From NCBI GenBank assembly GCA_024710825.1, contig JANJUA010000037.1:1-10277 (forward strand): 10,277 bases of DNA. Reading direction: 5' to 3'. The notes below the pieces were generated by a model. That model was not told the DNA's origin. It made no database searches and saw nothing but the letters and a program-made list of their open reading frames with translations. Shown piece after piece: positions 4,882 through 10,277 of this stretch; within the stretch, counting starts at the first letter, position 1, and each line of letters begins with the position of its first letter. The position numbers and the translations under genes are program-made. The DNA is from Solirubrobacteraceae bacterium. Lineage in GTDB: Bacteria; Actinomycetota; Thermoleophilia; Solirubrobacterales; Solirubrobacteraceae.

Positions 4882-5778
4882 GTGAGTCCGCAGCGCCGTC
4901 GTGCGGTGGGAATTGCGCTCCCGCTCCTGGCGGCCGCCGTCCTCGTCGTCGTCCTCTTCGACCGCCGAGACGTCTTCCTCGACGCGCTCACGGCGGCTCC
5001 CGTCTGGCTGCTGCTGTGCTTCGTCGTCCTGCAGCTCACGGCGCTGCTGTCGCGCGCGGAGGCGTGGCGGCTCTGCGTCGGCGCGGCCGGCTCGACGGTC
5101 TGCCGACGCGGGGTGTTCCGCGCGTCCGGGCTCGGCGGGCTCGCGGGGATCCTCAACGGATCCGTGGGCGTCGCGGCCCGCATCGCGGCGCTGCGGCGAT
5201 CCGCGCCGGACCAATGCCCGCGGGTCGGCTCCCTCGTCGTCGCCGAGGTGCCGATCGTCGCCGTCGAGGTGGCGCTCGCGGCGCTGACCTCGGTCACGCT
5301 GCTCGGCCCGCTCGGCCTGCCGTGGTGGTCGGCCGTGCTGTGCGTCGGCGGCGCCGGCGGGGCTCTCGCCCTCCTGCACCGGATGGCCGGGCGGCGGACG
5401 ACGGGGCTGTGGAGCGGCCTGGCGATCCTGCGCGCGCTCGAGGGTCGCTGGCTCGTCATCGGACTCGTGCTCGTCGCCGTCTTCGCCCAGATCGCCCGCA
5501 ACTGGCTGGCGCTCAACGCGATCGGCGTCGACGCCTCCCTCTTCGACGCGATCGCGGTGCTCATCGCGATGGTCACGCTCAGCCAGCTGCCCTTGGGCCC
5601 GAGCGTCGGCGCCGCCGCCGTCGTCTTGATCCTCGGCGCGAACGGCGTGGCGCTGACCGCCGCCGCGGGGGTCCTGCTGTCGGCGACCGGCATGGCCGGG
5701 ACGCTCGCCTTCGGCGGCTGGGCGATCGCCGACCGGATGCGAAGGCCGCTGCCGAGCGTGAGCGGGGTGCCGGCGTGA
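4882..5778 (+). CDS. Multi-pass membrane protein, LPG-synthase TM/YbhN-like (PF03706 type)
   Basis: This 298-residue protein has about seven or eight hydrophobic segments, near residues 9-26, 40-57, 82-98, 117-140, 148-165, 190-207, 222-252 and 256-284. LSRAEAWRLCVGAAG (56-70), the glycine-rich GLGGLAGILNGSVG (83-96) and PLGPSVGAAAVVLILG (237-252) resemble the lysylphosphatidylglycerol-synthase transmembrane family (MprF N-terminal/YbhN). The soluble aminoacyl-transferase domain of MprF is absent, so a stand-alone lipid flippase-like or glycolipid-related role is possible but unproven. The GTG at 4882 was chosen over an upstream ATG at 4744 because the extra 46 residues are hydrophilic, antisense to the cspA leader, and cross the -10 box. 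It is the first gene of a three-gene operon; its TGA overlaps the next start (GTGA). Confidence 0.76.
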   Translation: MSPQRRRAVGIALPLLAAAVLVVVLFDRRDVFLDALTAAPVWLLLCFVVLQLTALLSRAEAWRLCVGAAGSTVCRRGVFRASGLGGLAGILNGSVGVAARIAALRRSAPDQCPRVGSLVVAEVPIVAVEVALAALTSVTLLGPLGLPWWSAVLCVGGAGGALALLHRMAGRRTTGLWSGLAILRALEGRWLVIGLVLVAVFAQIARNWLALNAIGVDASLFDAIAVLIAMVTLSQLPLGPSVGAAAVVLILGANGVALTAAAGVLLSATGMAGTLAFGGWAIADRMRRPLPSVSGVPA

Positions 5779-5972
5779 GCGGCGCGTCGACGGCCGAGCT
5801 GCGCGCCGAGGCGCGGTACGCGGCGCAGCGGCTCGCGCTGTACGAGCGCAAGGTCGTCATGGGCGACGGCAACCCGACCCGCCTGGCCGAGCTTCGGCGC
5901 AAGGCCAAGATCGCCGGCGACCGGCTGGCCGCCGCCCAGCCGTCGCCTCCACCGGAGGGACCGAGGCCATGA
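5775..5972 (+). CDS. 65-residue helical microprotein, unknown function
   Basis: A GTG at 5775 overlaps the TGA of the YbhN-like gene (GTGA), and the frame ends at 5972 inside the next start (ATGA). The protein is mostly charged and helical: STAELRAEARYAAQRLALYE (5-24) and LAELRRKAKIAGDRLAAAQ (37-55) look like two amphipathic helices, possibly a short coiled-coil hairpin, joined by a GDGNPTR turn (30-36), with a proline-rich tail. It has no signal peptide, membrane segment or cysteine. The tight double overlap, the sensible helix pattern and translational coupling support a real gene. It may associate with the membrane protein encoded just upstream; that is inference. Confidence 0.68.
   Translation: MSGASTAELRAEARYAAQRLALYERKVVMGDGNPTRLAELRRKAKIAGDRLAAAQPSPPPEGPRP
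5954..5959 (+). promoter_or_regulatory. Shine-Dalgarno of the 55-residue membrane microprotein
   Basis: GGAGGG at 5954-5959 lies 9 nt before the ATG at 5969 and inside the 3' end of the preceding gene. It supports the start and shows that internal operon genes use SD-led initiation. Confidence 0.6.
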
Positions 5973-6136
5973 GCCGCGACGACGAAGACGACTGGGTCGG
6001 CACTCCCCCCGAGGGCCGCTACGGTCGCGACCGCGCCAAGCCCGAGTTCTGGCGGGCGCAGCGGCCGCTGACGATCACCGGGGTCGGCCTGGTGATCGTG
6101 CTCGCCGTGCTCGTCGTCGCCATCGTGCTCGCCTGA
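5969..6136 (+). CDS. 55-residue single-pass membrane microprotein
   Basis: An ATG at 5969 overlaps the previous stop (ATGA). The protein has an acidic N-terminus (MSRDDEDDWVGTPPEGRYGRDR), a PEFWRAQRPLT linker and one strong transmembrane helix (about residues 35-55) that reaches the C-terminus. Arginines at 29 and 32 precede the helix, so the N-terminal half should be cytoplasmic by the positive-inside rule (tail-anchored style). A Shine-Dalgarno sequence precedes it. It closes the operon; its stop lies 3 bp from the stop of the convergent ppc gene. I recognise no family. A small subunit or regulator of the YbhN-like protein is a possibility. Confidence 0.7.
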   Translation: MSRDDEDDWVGTPPEGRYGRDRAKPEFWRAQRPLTITGVGLVIVLAVLVVAIVLA

Positions 6137-6139
6137 GGA

Positions 6140-8857
<2,718 letters not shown>

Positions 8858-8868
8858 CGACGCGAATG

Positions 8869-8874
8869 ACGGTA
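8869..8874 (-). promoter_or_regulatory. Possible -10 box of ppc
   Basis: The minus strand reads TACCGT at 8874-8869, with its last T 12 nt upstream of the ATG at 8857. This would leave a leader of about 5 nt with no Shine-Dalgarno sequence. The -35 is weak. Confidence 0.33.
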
Positions 8875-8905
8875 GCTCCGGCGCTCGACTACGTGATGAT
8901 CAGCG

Positions 8906-8937
8906 CGCGCCCAGGTAACGCCAGGCCCGTGGGCGCG
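8906..8937. repeat. Inverted repeat in the ppc/hsdM intergenic region
   Basis: CGCGCCCA (8906-8913) and TGGGCGCG (8930-8937) form an 8-bp perfect inverted repeat with a 16-nt spacer. It lies in the 188-bp gap between the divergent starts of ppc and hsdM and could be an operator, but repeats of this size arise by chance in GC-rich DNA. Confidence 0.25.
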
Positions 8938-8998
8938 GCGCGGGTTAATGGCATCCCATCGGCCAGCCGCTCACGGCCGAGTCGTCGGTGCCTTCGGC

Positions 8999-9004
8999 TA
9001 GGTT
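8999..9004 (+). promoter_or_regulatory. Possible -10 box of hsdM
   Basis: TAGGTT at 8999-9004 is the best -10 candidate upstream of hsdM. It would start transcription near 9011 and leave a leader of about 35 nt, long enough to hold the Shine-Dalgarno sequence at 9031. No -35 is clear. Confidence 0.27.
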
Positions 9005-9030
9005 CCAACGCAGCCGAGCCGCTCGCCGCA

Positions 9031-9036
9031 AAGGAG
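9031..9036 (+). promoter_or_regulatory. Shine-Dalgarno sequence of hsdM
   Basis: AAGGAG at 9031-9036 lies 9 nt upstream of the ATG at 9046 and supports that start. Confidence 0.7.
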
Positions 9037-9045
9037 ACCAAAGCC

Positions 9046-10277
9046 ATGTTGCGCGCCGACGTGCGTCGACACGTCGACGCCATCTGGGACAGAATATGGG
9101 CCAGCGGGGTCAGCAACCCCCTGACCGCGATCGAGTACTTCAGCACGGTTCTCCTTCTGCGCCGCCTCGCCGACGCGGAGGCCGGCCGCGCGACCGAGGA
9201 CGCAGCCCTCTGGAAGACGCTGATCGGCTACATCGATGCCGGCGACGCGCAGGCGGTGTCGCGGCTCATGCGCGAAGTGCAGACGAAGTTCGGGATCGGC
9301 GCCAGTCCCGAGATCGCGTCCGCTTCGACCTGGCGCGACCTGTCGACGCTGAGGGAGGTGCTGAGCGGCACGCTCGCCCTCGAGCTCTCGGATCGCCATC
9401 ACGACATTCTCGGTGACGTCTTCGAGTACATGCTCAATCATCTGAGCACCGCCGGACACTTCGGCCAGTTCCGCACGCCGAGGCATCTGATCAAGTTCAT
9501 GGTCGAGGCGGTTGCGCCGCGGGAGGGAGAGGTGGTCGTCGATCCGGCATGCGGTACGGCCGGCTTCCTGATCGCGGCGCACGAGTTCCGTGGAGCCGCG
9601 CCGGGCCAGCCGTATATCGGCAGCGAGGTCGATGCCACGATGGCACGGGTCGCGAGAACGAACGTGCTTCTCCACCGGATGGACGATGCGGCCATCAGCC
9701 ACGGAGACGGCCTACAGGTCGAGCGCCGGGACGCCGATGTCATCCTCGCCAATCCGCCCTTCGCCGGTGCGGTGGCCGTGGAGCGGAGCAGAGGCTTCGA
9801 GAGTGGGACGCGCAAGACGGAGCTCCTGTTCGTGGAGCTGATGATGCGCCGCCTGCGCGACGGCGGTCGAGCGGCGACCGTCGTGCCGACGGGCGTGCTC
9901 ACGAGCCACTCCGGCGCTGCCCTGTGGGTCCGCCGTCGGCTCGTCGAGGCGAACCGGCTTCGCGCCGTCGTCGAGCTTCCGGGCGGCGTGTTCCGTCCTT
10001 ACACGGGCGTCAAGACGGCGCTCTTGTTCTGGAGCAACGAGCGCTCCGGCGTGGACGTTCTGATGGTGCGCGTGGCCAACGACGGATACTCGCTCGACGA
10101 CCGACGCGAGCAGCTCGAGCGCAGCGACCTGCCGGACGCGTTGCGGTTGCTCAACGGGGGGAAGTCCGAGCTGCCTCACGCCCGCGTCCCCCCCTCCACC
10201 TTGGCCGCCGCGAAGTACAACCTGAGTCCCAGCCGCTACATCACCGATGACCCGAACGACGATTTCGGGCTGGCCGA
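9046..10277 (+). CDS. hsdM: Type I restriction-modification N6-adenine methyltransferase (HsdM-like), 3' end missing
   Basis: The frame is open from 9046 to the right edge, giving 410 complete codons. The product should methylate adenine from S-adenosylmethionine as the modification subunit of a type I system. An HsdM_N-like helical domain (about 1-130) includes IEYFSTVLLLRRLAD. Then come GQFRTPRHLIKFMVE (about 140-154), SAM motif I DPACGTAGFL (166-175) and catalytic motif IV ANPPF (235-239, the N-P-P-F form of N6-adenine enzymes). KTELLFVELMMRRL (257-270) and NDGYSLDDRR (about 345-354) are typical of HsdM. Near the edge, KYNLSPSRY marks the usual C-terminal part, so most of the gene is present. 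It contains several codons that look rare here (AGA three times, ATA, CTA). A HsdM-HsdS fusion or a type IIG enzyme cannot be excluded because the end is not visible. Confidence 0.94.
   Translation, partial: MLRADVRRHVDAIWDRIWASGVSNPLTAIEYFSTVLLLRRLADAEAGRATEDAALWKTLIGYIDAGDAQAVSRLMREVQTKFGIGASPEIASASTWRDLSTLREVLSGTLALELSDRHHDILGDVFEYMLNHLSTAGHFGQFRTPRHLIKFMVEAVAPREGEVVVDPACGTAGFLIAAHEFRGAAPGQPYIGSEVDATMARVARTNVLLHRMDDAAISHGDGLQVERRDADVILANPPFAGAVAVERSRGFESGTRKTELLFVELMMRRLRDGGRAATVVPTGVLTSHSGAALWVRRRLVEANRLRAVVELPGGVFRPYTGVKTALLFWSNERSGVDVLMVRVANDGYSLDDRREQLERSDLPDALRLLNGGKSELPHARVPPSTLAAAKYNLSPSRYITDDPNDDFGLA

Noticed and set aside
4494..5693. A 399-residue minus-strand frame through the YbhN-like gene and cspA region.
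   Set aside because: It is Ser/Arg/Ala-rich with no recognisable domain, and is antisense to the membrane protein with its clear hydrophobic segments; it reads cspA in the wrong frame.
8889..9902. Minus-strand frames opposite hsdM (about 85, 234 and 154 residues) and plus-strand out-of-frame ORFs.
   Set aside because: The hsdM frame has a Shine-Dalgarno, the SAM motif and NPPF; the others have no support.

Overview
The window is very GC-rich (roughly 70-75 % by eye) and fully chromosomal in character. GC-biased third codon positions, a secreted 'beta propeller domain' protein of the PF09826 type, a COG4119-type Nudix hydrolase, many genes with no Shine-Dalgarno sequence, and actinobacterial-style -10 boxes close to start codons point to a deep-branching actinobacterium. 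My best guess is the Thermoleophilia/Solirubrobacterales. This is inference from protein style, not a database result.

Layout, left to right. Minus strand: the 5' part of a small SRPBCC-like gene (runs off the left edge) and a 600-residue secreted beta-propeller protein. Plus strand: a bacterial PH-domain membrane protein, divergent from the propeller gene. Its last 21 bp overlap the 3' end of a minus-strand Nudix hydrolase. Divergent from the Nudix gene is a small secreted beta-barrel-like protein. Convergent with that is a membrane-anchored protein of unknown function, which lies directly downstream of a cspA-type cold-shock gene. Divergent from cspA is a three-gene plus-strand operon: an LPG-synthase-TM/YbhN-like multi-pass protein and two microproteins of 65 and 55 residues, linked by 4-bp stop/start overlaps. 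It converges, 3 bp apart, on a complete phosphoenolpyruvate carboxylase gene (ppc). Divergent from ppc, the last 1.2 kb is the start of a type I restriction-modification N6-adenine methyltransferase (hsdM-like), cut by the right edge.

The genes do not form one pathway. Most are housekeeping or conserved hypotheticals. The clearest shared signal is regulatory. Six genes have a TANNNT hexamer whose last T is 7 to 9 nt upstream of the start codon, with no Shine-Dalgarno sequence between, which is the geometry of leaderless transcripts. cspA and hsdM instead have good Shine-Dalgarno sequences and apparent leaders. A perfect 11-bp hairpin between cspA and the next gene contains that gene's -10 box.

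I see no CRISPR array, insertion sequence, tRNA, rRNA or clear novel defence system. The hsdM gene at the right edge is the only accessory-type gene, and what follows it lies outside the window. No stretch longer than 300 bp lacks a gene.
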